Counted from the first letter of the stretch, positions 17,272-26,327 are shown. The stretch is DNA of 61,330 bases from an uncultured Muribaculaceae bacterium (GCA_910589425.1 CAJUSZ010000014.1:1-61330), one strand, 5' to 3'. Numbers and translations: made by a program. Notes: generated from the sequence alone by a model not told the origin.

Positions 17272-17336
17272 AAGGCGCGTAGCCTGTCGCCGCGGCCGGA
17301 GGTCTGTTCCCGGACAGCGGCGGCATTACGCGCCTT
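17272..17336 (-). other. Large GC-rich hairpin between gcvH and gcvPA
   Basis: The outer stem AAGGCGCGTA (17272-17281) pairs perfectly with TACGCGCCTT (17327-17336). Inside, CTGTCGCCGC pairs with GCGGCGGCA-type sequence. It lies in the 167-nt gap without a gene (17193-17359) in the middle of the gcv operon and has no T-run, so mRNA processing or stabilisation is more likely than termination. Confidence 0.65.
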
Positions 17337-17359
17337 GTTAGCTATTGTAGGGTGGAAGA

Positions 17360-17740
17360 TTACTCTTCACAGATTTTAGCGTATGCTGCTGCGTCGAGAA
17401 GGTCGTCAATATCTGCAGCGTCATTGATCTTGACCTTCATGATCCAGTTTGCGAACGCATCCTGATTGACCAGGCCGGGCTCGTCTTCGAGAGCCTCGTT
17501 GATTTCGACTACCTCGCCGCTGATGGGTGAAATGAGGTCGCTGGCAGCTTTCACTGACTCTACAGCGCCGAATTCTTCACCTTTTGTAACTTCGTCGCCC
17601 ACTTCAGGCATGTCGACGTAAACGATGTCGCCGAGAGCATGCTGGGCATAGTCAGTGATGCCTACGGTGGCGATGTCGCCTTCGAGTTTTACCCATTCGT
17701 GGGAATCCGCATAGCGGATGTCGTCTAAAATCTTGCTCAT
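17360..17740 (-). CDS. gcvH: Glycine cleavage system H protein
   Basis: Lipoyl carrier that shuttles the aminomethyl group between the P, T and L proteins. The lipoylated lysine is K64 in GAVESVKAASDLISP, and SHEWVKLEGDIATVGITDYA is the classic N-terminal block. The protein has 126 residues, small and acidic, without signal peptide. It lies 35 nt after gcvT. Downstream is a 167-nt spacer with a large hairpin before gcvPA. Confidence 0.97.
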   Translation of the reverse strand: MSKILDDIRYADSHEWVKLEGDIATVGITDYAQHALGDIVYVDMPEVGDEVTKGEEFGAVESVKAASDLISPISGEVVEINEALEDEPGLVNQDAFANWIMKVKINDAADIDDLLDAAAYAKICEE

Positions 17741-17775
17741 GATATCTGATTCGTGTTGAATTTATGTTGTTGTTC

Positions 17776-18870
17776 TTATTTCTTGTAGTTTTTCTCGTAG
17801 AAACGTTTCTTGACCACTTTGCCGGGGAAAGTCTTCTTGCGTATGCGGATCTCCACGGGAGTGCCGAGCTTATCGTAGGGCTTCTCTACCATGGCCATGG
17901 CGACGCTTTTGCCGGTGGAGATTGATTTGTAGCCGGTGGTTACCTCGCCGATCTGGCGGCCGTCGGCCTCAACAGGATAGCCGTGGCGGGGCACAGCGGT
18001 TCCCTCAAGCTCGATGCCGATGATGCGGCGTTTCACTCCCTCGGCCTTTTGTTTGGCGAGAGCTTCCTTGCCGATGAATTCGGGCTTGTCGAGCTTGACA
18101 AACATGCTGAGGCTTGCTTCAATCGGAGTGATGGTGTCGCTGAGTTCGTCGCCGTAGAGGGGAAGTCCCACTTCAAAGCGGAGAGTGTCGCGGCATCCGA
18201 GACCGCACGGCTGAACACCGGCTTCCATCAGTTTGTCCCATACCTTGATGATATATTCGTGGGATCCGTAGATCTCGAAGCCGTCTTCGCCGGTGTATCC
18301 GGTGCGGCTCACGATGATCTCTTCGCCGTCGATGTCGAATGTCTGGAAGTTATAGAACGGGATGTCCTTTACTGAAAGTCCGAGAACTTTCTCCACTGTA
18401 GCTTCTGCCTGGGGACCCTGGATGGCCACTTCTCCGTAGCGGGGGCTTTCGTCGGTAACGACGCAGTTGAATCCTTCGGCATTGCGCTTGATCCATTCCA
18501 CGTCTTTGTCTATGTTGGCCGCGTTGATTACGAGGAAATACTCTTCATCGTTGACTTTATAGACAAGCAGGTCGTCTACAGTGCCGCCGTTCTCATAGCA
18601 CATCATTCCATAGAAGATCTGTCCGTCGGGAGCGCCGGTTACGTCGTTGACAAATATATGGCTTACAAACTTATATGCTTCAGGACCTTTCACACGCACT
18701 TCGCCCATGTGGCTGACGTCGAACACACCTACATCCTGACGGACTGCATTGTGTTCCTCTGTGATTCCTTTGTACTGGATTGGCATGTCGAATCCGCCGA
18801 AAGGCGACATGAGTGCGCCAAGTTTCACATGACGGTCATGAAGACATGTTTTAATGAGTTTTTCTTCCAT
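17776..18870 (-). CDS. gcvT: Aminomethyltransferase (glycine cleavage T protein)
   Basis: Transfers the methylene from aminomethyl-GcvH to tetrahydrofolate, releasing ammonia. Family blocks include GAKF-type LGALMSPFGGFDMPIQYKGI, DVSHMGEVRVKGPEA, SRTGYTGEDGFEIYGS, CGLGCRDTLRFEVGLPLYG and the C-terminal barrel GTPVEIRIRKKTFPGKVVKK. The 364-residue length is normal. It is the first gene of the operon gcvT-gcvH-gcvPA-gcvPB-lpdA, expressed from a full consensus promoter (18972-19003) with a leader of about 95 nt. The leader has a small hairpin at about 18911-18937 but nothing I can call a glycine riboswitch. Confidence 0.97.
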   Translation of the reverse strand: MEEKLIKTCLHDRHVKLGALMSPFGGFDMPIQYKGITEEHNAVRQDVGVFDVSHMGEVRVKGPEAYKFVSHIFVNDVTGAPDGQIFYGMMCYENGGTVDDLLVYKVNDEEYFLVINAANIDKDVEWIKRNAEGFNCVVTDESPRYGEVAIQGPQAEATVEKVLGLSVKDIPFYNFQTFDIDGEEIIVSRTGYTGEDGFEIYGSHEYIIKVWDKLMEAGVQPCGLGCRDTLRFEVGLPLYGDELSDTITPIEASLSMFVKLDKPEFIGKEALAKQKAEGVKRRIIGIELEGTAVPRHGYPVEADGRQIGEVTTGYKSISTGKSVAMAMVEKPYDKLGTPVEIRIRKKTFPGKVVKKRFYEKNYKK

Positions 18871-18971
18871 TATTATAGTTGTTATTCTGTTTTAGGTCTT
18901 TTTGAACGCCAATCGTCTGTTTAGACGACGATTGAAATTATTGCTGGGACTGCCTTCCAGGAAATATCGCC

Positions 18972-19003
18972 CAAAGTTAGTGATAACTGCGAAATTACGC
19001 AAA
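18972..19003 (-). promoter_or_regulatory. gcv operon promoter
   Basis: On the minus strand, TTTG at 19003-19000, 20 nt, then TAACTTTG at 18979-18972. Transcription should start near 18965. The -33 box lies only about 17 bp from the inverted-repeat element starting at 19020. Confidence 0.75.
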
Positions 19004-19019
19004 TAAAACGATTGTAAAT

Positions 19020-19171
19020 TTAGGGCTTGTTTAATAATAAATGTGAATTCCCCGGGCATCTTTTGTCTTTCGGCTCAGTCACATAGCCCGCTATGCTCCA
19101 TCGCCTCAAGACAAAATCTCCCTCAGGCTTTTTGACCGGAATGTTGACATTTATTTTTAAACACTCTCTTA
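19020..19171. mobile_element. MITE-like hairpin element, copy A
   Basis: Together with the gcv leader this fills the 331-bp gap 18871-19201. TTA direct repeats (19020-19022 and 19169-19171) flank 146 bp whose ends are inverted repeats: GGGCTTGTTTAATAATAAAT and, on the other strand, GAGAGTGTTTAAAAATAAAT. Inner arms TTTTGTCT and AGACAAAA also pair, so the whole unit folds into a long imperfect hairpin. The central loop (19080-19099) holds a motif, GGAGCATAGCGGGCTATGTG on the minus strand, shared with copy B at 40356. No coding potential was seen. Confidence 0.7.
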
Positions 19172-19201
19172 GGGGACAGCCTTAAGTCAGAGTGTGGATG
19201 G

Positions 19202-20323
19202 TCAGACTTTCACGAGTTCGTAGTCGCGTGATCCTATGCCGATCGCTACTGCATGGTCGAGTCCAGCTTCCCAATCTGTGTTCGGGTGCATGATGTGGAA
19301 CTTGTCCTTCCCGCAGAGCGTGTCGTTTTTGTGGTTGTCGTGGAGACGGTTGTCGGTGGGAAGTGCCGGAGCTGCCTTTACAAGGTCGACACACGCCTGG
19401 TCGAGTGCCACAGGGTCTGTGGACGCAAGAATCCCGAGGTCGGGAACCACAGCTGCGTCATTGTGGTTCCAGCAGTCGCATTCTGGCGAGACGTTCATGA
19501 TGAAGCTTATGTGGAAGTTCGGTTTACCTTTGAGTACGGCTTTTGTGTATTCGGCGATCTTATAGTTGAGGCGCTCCGATGTGTCCCAGTCGGCAAGAAC
19601 TGCTCCGTCAAACTGACACAGAGCGACACATTGTCCGCATCCTACACACTTATCATAGTCGATCACGGCCTTGCGGGTCTGGTCGAGTGTGATGGCTGAA
19701 TGTGCGCAGTGAGCCACACATACGCCGCATCCTACACAATGGTCTCTGTCTATTTTCGGCTGTGAGTTGCTATGGAGTTCGAGTTTACCGGCCACGCTGG
19801 CCGCTCCCATACCGAGATTCTTGAGCGCCCCTCCGAAACCGGCCTGCTCATGTCCCTTGAAATGGGTCATGGAAATTATTATGTCCGCATTCGCGACTGC
19901 CGCACCGATTTTAGGCGCCTTGCAGTATTGACCGTCGATCGGCACCTCGACATATTCCGTGCCTTTAAGGCCGTCCGCGATGATTACATTGCATCCTGCT
20001 GAAAGGGGGTTGAAACCGTTTTCAGTGGCACTCTGCAGATGATCCACTGCATTTGCCCTCCGGCCGGAATAGAGTGTGTTGGCATCGGTGAGGAACGGTT
20101 TGGCACCGGCCTGCCGGAGGATTGATGCTATGCGGGCGGCAAAGTTAGGCCTTATGTATGCGAGGTTTCCGGGCTCGCCAAAATGAATTTTTATGGCGGC
20201 GAAGTTCCCGTTGAGTGGAAGATCGAGGATTCCGGCACGTTTCACGAGCCGTTCGAGCTTGTCGAGCAGACTGGCATGGGGGTTGGTGCGCAGATCTGTG
20301 AAGAAAACTTGTGATTTCGACAT
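19202..20323 (-). CDS. DUF362 protein with two 4Fe-4S ferredoxin motifs
   Basis: Probable iron-sulfur electron-transfer protein of unknown role. The DUF362 domain spans residues 1-175 and from about 255 on (IKIHFGEPGNLAYIRPNFA, SMTHFKGHEQAGFGGALKN). It flanks two adjacent clusters at about 190-240: CVGCGVCVAHC and CVGCGQCVALC, each with the trailing cysteine of a classic 4Fe-4S site. No signal peptide. I chose ATG at 20323 because the promoter (20354-20385) would start transcription near 20347, downstream of the longer frame's start at 20356. The gene is divergent from the permease gene at 20459. Confidence 0.88.
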   Translation of the reverse strand: MSKSQVFFTDLRTNPHASLLDKLERLVKRAGILDLPLNGNFAAIKIHFGEPGNLAYIRPNFAARIASILRQAGAKPFLTDANTLYSGRRANAVDHLQSATENGFNPLSAGCNVIIADGLKGTEYVEVPIDGQYCKAPKIGAAVANADIIISMTHFKGHEQAGFGGALKNLGMGAASVAGKLELHSNSQPKIDRDHCVGCGVCVAHCAHSAITLDQTRKAVIDYDKCVGCGQCVALCQFDGAVLADWDTSERLNYKIAEYTKAVLKGKPNFHISFIMNVSPECDCWNHNDAAVVPDLGILASTDPVALDQACVDLVKAAPALPTDNRLHDNHKNDTLCGKDKFHIMHPNTDWEAGLDHAVAIGIGSRDYELVKV

Positions 20324-20353
20324 TTGTAAGATTCGTTTAGAGTAGATCGGATG

Positions 20354-20385
20354 CAAAAATAGGAAAATTTCCGCGAAAAATCAAA
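20354..20385 (-). promoter_or_regulatory. Promoter of the DUF362 gene
   Basis: On the minus strand, TTTG at 20385-20382, 20 nt, then TATTTTTG at 20361-20354. It gives a leader of about 24 nt to the ATG at 20323 and rules out the longer start. Confidence 0.7.
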
Positions 20386-20414
20386 GATGGTGGACGGTAT
20401 TCGTGAAAAAGTCG

Positions 20415-20422
20415 TAAATTTG
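20415..20422 (+). promoter_or_regulatory. -7 box for the LolC/E-like gene
   Basis: TAAATTTG lies 37 nt before the ATG at 20459. No TTTG is found 19-20 nt upstream, so the promoter is weak or factor-dependent. Confidence 0.45.
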
Positions 20423-20458
20423 CAATTTCTGAGAACGTTATTGTAAGAAAACAACTGC

Positions 20459-21703
20459 ATGAAGCATACATTATATGTGGCACGCAGACTCTCGCTGTCT
20501 TCGGGAGGGAAGCGTGTGTCGCCGGCCGTCGGGGTAGCCACGGCGGCGGTAGCCCTTTCGGTGGCTGTTATGTTGGCCGCCATTGCGGTGGTGGGAGGTT
20601 TCAAACGTGAGATTCAAGACAAAGTGATCGGGTTTAACTCACACCTTACCATATCAGCGGCCTCCGGGGAAAGTGATAATCTTGTTTCGTTAAGTCCGTC
20701 CCTTCGCCGTATTCTTGACGAAACTCCATTTGTTACATCTTATTCCCTTGAGGCGGCAATGCCTGCCATACTTAAAACGCCTACGGATTTCAAGGGCGTG
20801 TATTTCAAAGCTCTCGATGGGGAAAGCGGACGCAGTTTTATAGAGAGAAATCTTGAATCGGGCACTGTGCCAGATTTCTCGCAGGAAAGCGCGTCGGTGG
20901 AGAATCCCCGGCTTTTAGTTTCGGCTGTGGCTGCGCGGGAACTCGGCCTGAAGACGGGGGAGAAAGTGGATGTTTATTTCATATCCGAGGGGGTGAAAGT
21001 CAGGAGGATGATTATCTCAGGTATATTCAATTCTCATTTCGAGGCTTACGACAATATATATATATACGGCTCCAAGTCGCTGATCGACGAGCTTGCCGGG
21101 CTTGCCAGCGAGAAGGGCACGGCTCTTCATGTGTCCACGGATAGTTTTGAGCGGGTGGATGCCTATGCCGACAGTCTCTCAGGGCGGCTCGACAGGGCGT
21201 TCATTCAGGGAGAGATCTATAAACCTTATAAAGTGGAGACAGCCAGAGAGAGAGGGCGCAACTATTTCAGCTGGCTTGCTCTGCTCGATACAAATGTCAT
21301 TGTGGTTCTTGTGCTAATGACTCTCGTGGGCTGCATTACCCTTATCTCAGGCCTGCTGATAATAATACTTGACAAAATATCTTTCATAGGAGTGATGAAG
21401 GCTCTCGGGGCGGCAGACGGCTGGCTGAGAAATGTTTTCATCTATGTGTCGCTGCGTGTTGCCGTTGTCGGAATGCTCGTGGGCAATATTCTGATGTTGG
21501 GGCTGTTATGGATTCAGGAACGTTACCATCTGATCCCGCTTGACGCAGACAGCTATTACATAGATTTTGTTCCGGTCGAGATATCATTGTGGCCGGTGGT
21601 GGCGCTCAATGCCGGAGTGGTGTTGATAATATGGTTGTCGTTGATATTACCGTCGCAGTTTGTCGCAAAAATCTCACCCTCGACCACGATGCGCTACCAG
21701 TGA
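20459..21703 (+). CDS. FtsX-like ABC transporter permease, LolC/LolE type
   Basis: Probable inner-membrane permease for releasing lipoproteins toward the outer membrane. The layout fits LolC/E: a first membrane helix at about 23-47 (AVGVATAAVALSVAVMLAAI), a large periplasmic MacB-like domain to about 270, and three C-terminal helices in the FtsX domain (TNVIVVLVLMTLVGCITLIS, LRVAVVGMLVGNILMLGLLW, VVALNAGVVLIIWLSLILPS). The 414-residue length is standard. No LolD ATPase gene is adjacent, so the partner must be encoded elsewhere. Divergent from the DUF362 gene. Confidence 0.85.
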   Translation: MKHTLYVARRLSLSSGGKRVSPAVGVATAAVALSVAVMLAAIAVVGGFKREIQDKVIGFNSHLTISAASGESDNLVSLSPSLRRILDETPFVTSYSLEAAMPAILKTPTDFKGVYFKALDGESGRSFIERNLESGTVPDFSQESASVENPRLLVSAVAARELGLKTGEKVDVYFISEGVKVRRMIISGIFNSHFEAYDNIYIYGSKSLIDELAGLASEKGTALHVSTDSFERVDAYADSLSGRLDRAFIQGEIYKPYKVETARERGRNYFSWLALLDTNVIVVLVLMTLVGCITLISGLLIIILDKISFIGVMKALGAADGWLRNVFIYVSLRVAVVGMLVGNILMLGLLWIQERYHLIPLDADSYYIDFVPVEISLWPVVALNAGVVLIIWLSLILPSQFVAKISPSTTMRYQ

Positions 21704-21751
21704 GCCGAATGTGTGTTGGGTTCCCGCCGAGAGTGACGGAATTATGAAATA

Positions 21752-21783
21752 TTTGTTCATGTCGGAGAAAATGGTTAACTTTG
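21752..21783 (+). promoter_or_regulatory. Glycogen operon promoter
   Basis: TTTG at 21752-21755, 20 nt, then TAACTTTG at 21776-21783, a full consensus. The predicted start near 21790 leaves a leader of about 240 nt before the ATG at 22029. Confidence 0.72.
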
Positions 21784-22028
21784 CGTTTTAACCAAAGCCT
21801 GTTTTGCTTTTGCACAACAGATTTTCGTACCAGACGGATTCCGATAGGCGTTGTCAGGATAATAGAACCTTATCTTCATCTGAGACGTTTGGTTTCTATA
21901 GGAATTATATTTAGATTATAAGAATACGCACTGCGTCTGCCGTTTTAATTTAAGGTAAGGCAAAGTGGTAGCCGAGTCATCCGGACAGAAGTCCGTCAAA
22001 CGACAAGGTAAATAAGATTGTATGATTA
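21784..22028 (+). promoter_or_regulatory. Long leader of the glycogen synthase gene
   Basis: This stretch, most of the 325-bp gene-free gap 21704-22028, has no open frame I can support. It contains short possible hairpins, e.g. GATAA/TTATC at about 21861-21877 and CGGAC-AGAA-GTCCG at 21982-21995. I recognise no known riboswitch. An unusually long 5' leader suggests post-transcriptional control, but this is inference. Confidence 0.35.
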
Positions 22029-23699
22029 ATGCAAGCTAACAATTCAGGAATAAGCATGCTTTTCGAGACCTCATGGGAAGTATGCAATAAAGTCGGTGGA
22101 ATATACACCGTGTTGTCGACCAAAGCAAAAGAACTGCATAAGGAGTTCGGAGATCGTCTTGTGTTTATTGGTCCGGATATATGGACAGATGAGAATCCGT
22201 CTCCTGTATTCATAGAGCGCAAGACACTGCTCAAGAACGCGTCGTCAAAGCTGAATCTTCCTCTCGGTATAAAGATCAGGGTAGGGCGATGGAACATTCC
22301 CGGATCTCCGGCCGTGGTGCTGGTGAAGTTTCATGGGGTGTTCGCCGTACTCAATGATTTTTATGGAGATATATGGAAATGTTTCGGCGTGGATTCCCTT
22401 CATGCCTACGGGGACTATGACGAATCGTGCGCTTTCGGAATAGCATCGGCGATTGTGATAGATGCAATTTGCACACACATGAAGGCGGATCCTTCGGGTG
22501 TGGTAGCTCATTTTGACGAATGGACCACGGGAATGGGATTGCTGCAATTGAAACGTATGCGTCCGGATGCCGCCACAGTGTTCACCACTCATGCCACGTC
22601 CATCGGGCGCAGTATATGCGGTAACGGCAAACCACTTTACGATTACTTCACAGGGTACGATGGAGACCAGATGGCAAGAGAGTTGAACATGGAGTCGAAG
22701 CATTCTCTTGAAAAACGGGCTGCGGCGGAAGCTGATTGCTTCACTACGGTCAGCGATGTTACGGCCCGTGAATGCCGTCAGCTTCTCGGAATATCACCGG
22801 CTGTGGTAACACCCAACGGATTCGAGCCGAATTTTGTGCCTGGAGACAAGGCCTGTAAGATCCAGCGTGAAAAAGGGAGAACACGTCTGCTCGAGATCGC
22901 CTCAGCGCTTTCCGGTCGTAGATGGAATGACGATTCATTTATAATGGCTACCTCAGGACGGAACGAATACCGCAACAAGGGCATTGATCTTTATCTGGAT
23001 GCAGTAGACAGGCTCCGCCATGAAAATCCAGCCAGAGACATTCTCGCTCTTGTGCTTGTGCCGGCATGGGTCAGCGAACCTTCGGGAGATCTTATGTTCG
23101 CTCTCAACGGGAATCTTGAATCATTGCCGCAGCCGGGCTGGACTACACATCGGTTGAACAATGAAGACACCGATCCGGTTTCATGCAGGCTTCGCCGGAT
23201 GGAAGCGGAAGAGGGCAGCGGGAAAGTGAAGGCGATATTCATACCCTGTTATCTCGACGGGCATGACGGGATTGTCAACATATCATATTATGATCTGCTT
23301 CCTGCCCTCGATCTCACCGTGTTCCCATCCTACTATGAACCCTGGGGATACACTCCGCTTGAAAGCATAGCTTTCGGAGTGCCGACTGTGAGCAGCGACA
23401 AAGCTGGATTCGGACAATGGGTGCTGTCGAATTTCGGCAGCGGCTCCAGCTCAGGTGTGGATGTGATAGCGCGTACAGACAGCAACTATCATGAGGATGT
23501 GGATTTGCTTGCGGGAATCATGAGGCGCCACGCGGAAATGAAACCCGAAGAAACCGTCGCGCTGCGCAACGCAGCTTTACAGACATCCAAGTCGGCAGAC
23601 TGGAAATTCTTCATTGAGAAATATTACGAAGCTTACACGATTGCCTTGTCAGCCAGAGACAAGCGTGAAAGCCTCGACAAACATGAAAATAATAAATAA
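22029..23699 (+). CDS. Glycogen synthase, GT3 (eukaryote-like) family
   Basis: Likely extends alpha-1,4-glucan from a nucleotide sugar, probably UDP-glucose as in the GT3 family. The N terminus MLFETSWEVCNKVGGIYTVL matches the animal/fungal GYS opening, not the GT5 bacterial GlgA opening (KTGGLADV). The C-terminal donor site SYYEPWGYTPLESIAFGVPT has the GT3 E-x7-E arrangement, followed by SSDKAGFG. The length of 556 residues is shorter than eukaryotic GYS and fits Bacteroidota members. No N-terminal or C-terminal phosphoregulatory tails are apparent. It is the first gene of a pair with glgP, 16 nt apart. Confidence 0.9.
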   Translation: MQANNSGISMLFETSWEVCNKVGGIYTVLSTKAKELHKEFGDRLVFIGPDIWTDENPSPVFIERKTLLKNASSKLNLPLGIKIRVGRWNIPGSPAVVLVKFHGVFAVLNDFYGDIWKCFGVDSLHAYGDYDESCAFGIASAIVIDAICTHMKADPSGVVAHFDEWTTGMGLLQLKRMRPDAATVFTTHATSIGRSICGNGKPLYDYFTGYDGDQMARELNMESKHSLEKRAAAEADCFTTVSDVTARECRQLLGISPAVVTPNGFEPNFVPGDKACKIQREKGRTRLLEIASALSGRRWNDDSFIMATSGRNEYRNKGIDLYLDAVDRLRHENPARDILALVLVPAWVSEPSGDLMFALNGNLESLPQPGWTTHRLNNEDTDPVSCRLRRMEAEEGSGKVKAIFIPCYLDGHDGIVNISYYDLLPALDLTVFPSYYEPWGYTPLESIAFGVPTVSSDKAGFGQWVLSNFGSGSSSGVDVIARTDSNYHEDVDLLAGIMRRHAEMKPEETVALRNAALQTSKSADWKFFIEKYYEAYTIALSARDKRESLDKHENNK

Positions 23700-23715
23700 A
23701 CTTACAGTTAGATAT

Positions 23716-26280
23716 ATGAAACTTCAAGTCAGCAATGCAAATCAGCCTACATGGCGAAACATAACCGTAAGAGCTGAGCTTCCCAAAGAACTCAAGCCGC
23801 TTGAGGAGATGTCGAAAAACCTGTGGTGGGTCTGGAACAGCGAGGGAAAATCTCTTTTCCGTGATCTCGACGAGACCCTGTGGCGCAAGGTGGGGGAGAA
23901 TCCTGTGATGCTTCTCCAGCAGATATCATCCGAGAGGTTGAAGGAGATTCTTGCAGACGAACAACTTCTTGAGAGAGTACACGGAGTATACTCTTCGTTC
24001 AAGGATTATATGAGGCAGCCTATGCGCTCCGACATCCCTTCGGTTGCTTATTTCTCGATGGAATACGGACTGTGCAATTGCCTTAAGATATATTCCGGCG
24101 GTCTCGGTGTGCTTGCAGGAGACTATATCAAGCAGGCCTCGGACAGCCGGGTAAACATGACAGCTGTCGGATTTCTATATCGTTTCGGATATTTCTCGCA
24201 GTCCCTGTCGATGGACGGCCAGCAGATAGCCAACTATGAGCCTCAGAATTTCGACCGGTTGCCGATTGAGCAGGTGATGGGCGAGGATGGCCAGCCGATG
24301 GTACTCGAAGTGCCTTATCCCGGCAGAATTATCTACGCTCACGTGTGGAGGGTAAATGTAGGGCGTATGAAGCTCTATCTTCTTGACACGGACTTTGACA
24401 TGAATTCAGAGTTTGACCGTCAGATCACCCACAAGCTTTACGGCGGCGACTGGGAAAACCGCATAAAACAGGAATACATGCTCGGCATAGGTGGAGTCCT
24501 CATGCTGGATAAGCTTGGAATTCACACAGACATATACCATGCGAATGAAGGACATGCGGCGTTGATGAATCTCCAGAGGCTTGTGGACTATGTGCAGAAA
24601 GACCGGCTTCCGTTCAATGTGGCGCTTGAAGTGGTGCGCGCATCATCGCTTTATACTGTCCACACACCGGTTCCGGCGGGACACGATTATTTCGAGGAGT
24701 CTCTTTTCGGAAAATACCTCGGAGAGTATCCGGCCAAACTCGGCATCTCATGGAGCGACCTGATGAACATGGGACGCGAGAATCCCGATACAAACGAGCG
24801 TTTCTCGATGAGCGTGTTCGCTCTCAACACATGCCAGGAGGCCAACGGAGTCAGCTGGCTTCACGGTGAGGTGTCCAAAAAGATGTTTGCAGGGGTCTGG
24901 AAAGGTTATGCTCCGGAAGAATCACATGTCGGTTATGTAACCAATGGCGTTCACATGCCCACATGGGCAGCTTCAGAATGGAAGCAGTTCTATCTTGACA
25001 ACCTTGGTCCGGAAGTGTTCGAGAATCAGAGCGATCCCGAGGCGTGGAAAGGAATATTCAACGTTTCAGATGATTCCATCTGGCAGATGCGCACGCTCCT
25101 CAAACACAAGTTCATCAATTTTGTCAAGCGGGATTTCAAAGAGAAATGGCTCAAGAACCAGGGCGATCCCACTAGTGTGATGAAGATTGTCGATAAGATA
25201 AACCCCGACGCTCTCATTATAGGATTTGCCCGCCGGTTCGCCACCTACAAGCGTGCCCATCTGTTGTTTACAGATCTCGACCGTCTGGCTAAGATTGTCA
25301 ACAACGAGCAGTTTCCCGTGCAGTTTGTCTTCTCAGGCAAAGCCCACCCCGCCGACGGAGCCGGACAGGGGCTGATCAAGCGCATAGTCGAGATCTCGAA
25401 GATGCCTCAGTTCCTCGGCAAGATCATTTTCCTTGAGGATTACAATATGATAGTGGCCAAGCGTCTGGTAACAGGTGTCGATATATGGCTCAACACCCCG
25501 ACCCGTCCGCTTGAGGCTTCGGGCACATCAGGAGAAAAAGCCGAGATGAACGGAGTGTTGAATTTCTCCGTCCTCGACGGATGGTGGTATGAAGGCTACC
25601 GCTTCGACGAACAGGCAGGATGGGCGCTTACCGATAAACGTACATTTACCGATCAGAGCCAGCAGGACAAACTGGATGCCGCCACCATCTACTCGATGCT
25701 TGAGAATGAGATAATCCCTCTCTATTTTGCCAAGAACTCCAAAGGCTATAGCCCGGAATGGATCCAGTATATCAAGCGTTCGATCGGGCATATAGCGCCT
25801 CATTTCACAATGAAGCGCCAGCTCGACGACTACATCGCAAGGTTTTATCGACCCGAGGCAAAACGTGCCAGGAAACTTGAGGAGCATGATTTCGCCAAGG
25901 CGCGTGAGATTGTGGCTTGGAAAGAGGAAGTGGCCGGAAAATGGGATCAGGTTCAGATTCTTTCAAGCAAGTTCAATGACGGCGCACTTGCCAATCAGCC
26001 CAGAACCGGCACCCCCTTCGAGGCTCAATGCGTGATAGACACCAAAGGTCTCGGCGATGCGGTCGGGGTCGAGATTGTGGTCTTCCGGGAACAGGACGGC
26101 GAGAGCAAGTTTGTAGACCGCTATCCTATGAAGGTCGTCGCGCGCGATGGTAATGTCCTCACATACGAGCGTAAGGACAAGCTGACCGAGGCCGGAATCT
26201 TCAACTTTGCTTTCAGAATGTATCCGGACAATAAGGAATTGCCCCACAGACAGGATTTCGCCTATGTGCGTTGGTTCTGA
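23716..26280 (+). CDS. glgP: Alpha-glucan (glycogen) phosphorylase, GT35
   Basis: Releases glucose-1-phosphate from glycogen. The N-terminal 110 residues (LKPLEEMSKNLWWVWNSEGK) are the DUF3417 domain typical of this bacterial subfamily. Next come VAYFSMEYGLC, IYSGGLGVLAGDYIKQASD and the PLP-lysine region EASGTSGEKAEMNGVLNFSV, where the Lys of GEKAEMNG should hold PLP. The 854-residue length is normal for the subfamily. I chose ATG at 23716; a longer frame from 23614 would overlap the synthase gene by 86 bases and adds an unrelated leader. Synthesis and degradation genes share one transcript, which ends at the strong terminator 26328-26369. Confidence 0.94.
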   Translation: MKLQVSNANQPTWRNITVRAELPKELKPLEEMSKNLWWVWNSEGKSLFRDLDETLWRKVGENPVMLLQQISSERLKEILADEQLLERVHGVYSSFKDYMRQPMRSDIPSVAYFSMEYGLCNCLKIYSGGLGVLAGDYIKQASDSRVNMTAVGFLYRFGYFSQSLSMDGQQIANYEPQNFDRLPIEQVMGEDGQPMVLEVPYPGRIIYAHVWRVNVGRMKLYLLDTDFDMNSEFDRQITHKLYGGDWENRIKQEYMLGIGGVLMLDKLGIHTDIYHANEGHAALMNLQRLVDYVQKDRLPFNVALEVVRASSLYTVHTPVPAGHDYFEESLFGKYLGEYPAKLGISWSDLMNMGRENPDTNERFSMSVFALNTCQEANGVSWLHGEVSKKMFAGVWKGYAPEESHVGYVTNGVHMPTWAASEWKQFYLDNLGPEVFENQSDPEAWKGIFNVSDDSIWQMRTLLKHKFINFVKRDFKEKWLKNQGDPTSVMKIVDKINPDALIIGFARRFATYKRAHLLFTDLDRLAKIVNNEQFPVQFVFSGKAHPADGAGQGLIKRIVEISKMPQFLGKIIFLEDYNMIVAKRLVTGVDIWLNTPTRPLEASGTSGEKAEMNGVLNFSVLDGWWYEGYRFDEQAGWALTDKRTFTDQSQQDKLDAATIYSMLENEIIPLYFAKNSKGYSPEWIQYIKRSIGHIAPHFTMKRQLDDYIARFYRPEAKRARKLEEHDFAKAREIVAWKEEVAGKWDQVQILSSKFNDGALANQPRTGTPFEAQCVIDTKGLGDAVGVEIVVFREQDGESKFVDRYPMKVVARDGNVLTYERKDKLTEAGIFNFAFRMYPDNKELPHRQDFAYVRWF

Positions 26281-26327
26281 TCGAAGCTTGTGAGGCTTGG
26301 TTTTGTTTTAAACAAGCTATTGATTAA

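Noticed and set aside
18871..18965. Possible glycine riboswitch in the gcvT leader
   Set aside because: The leader is about 95 nt with one small hairpin. I do not see the tandem aptamer core or its conserved purine-rich joints.
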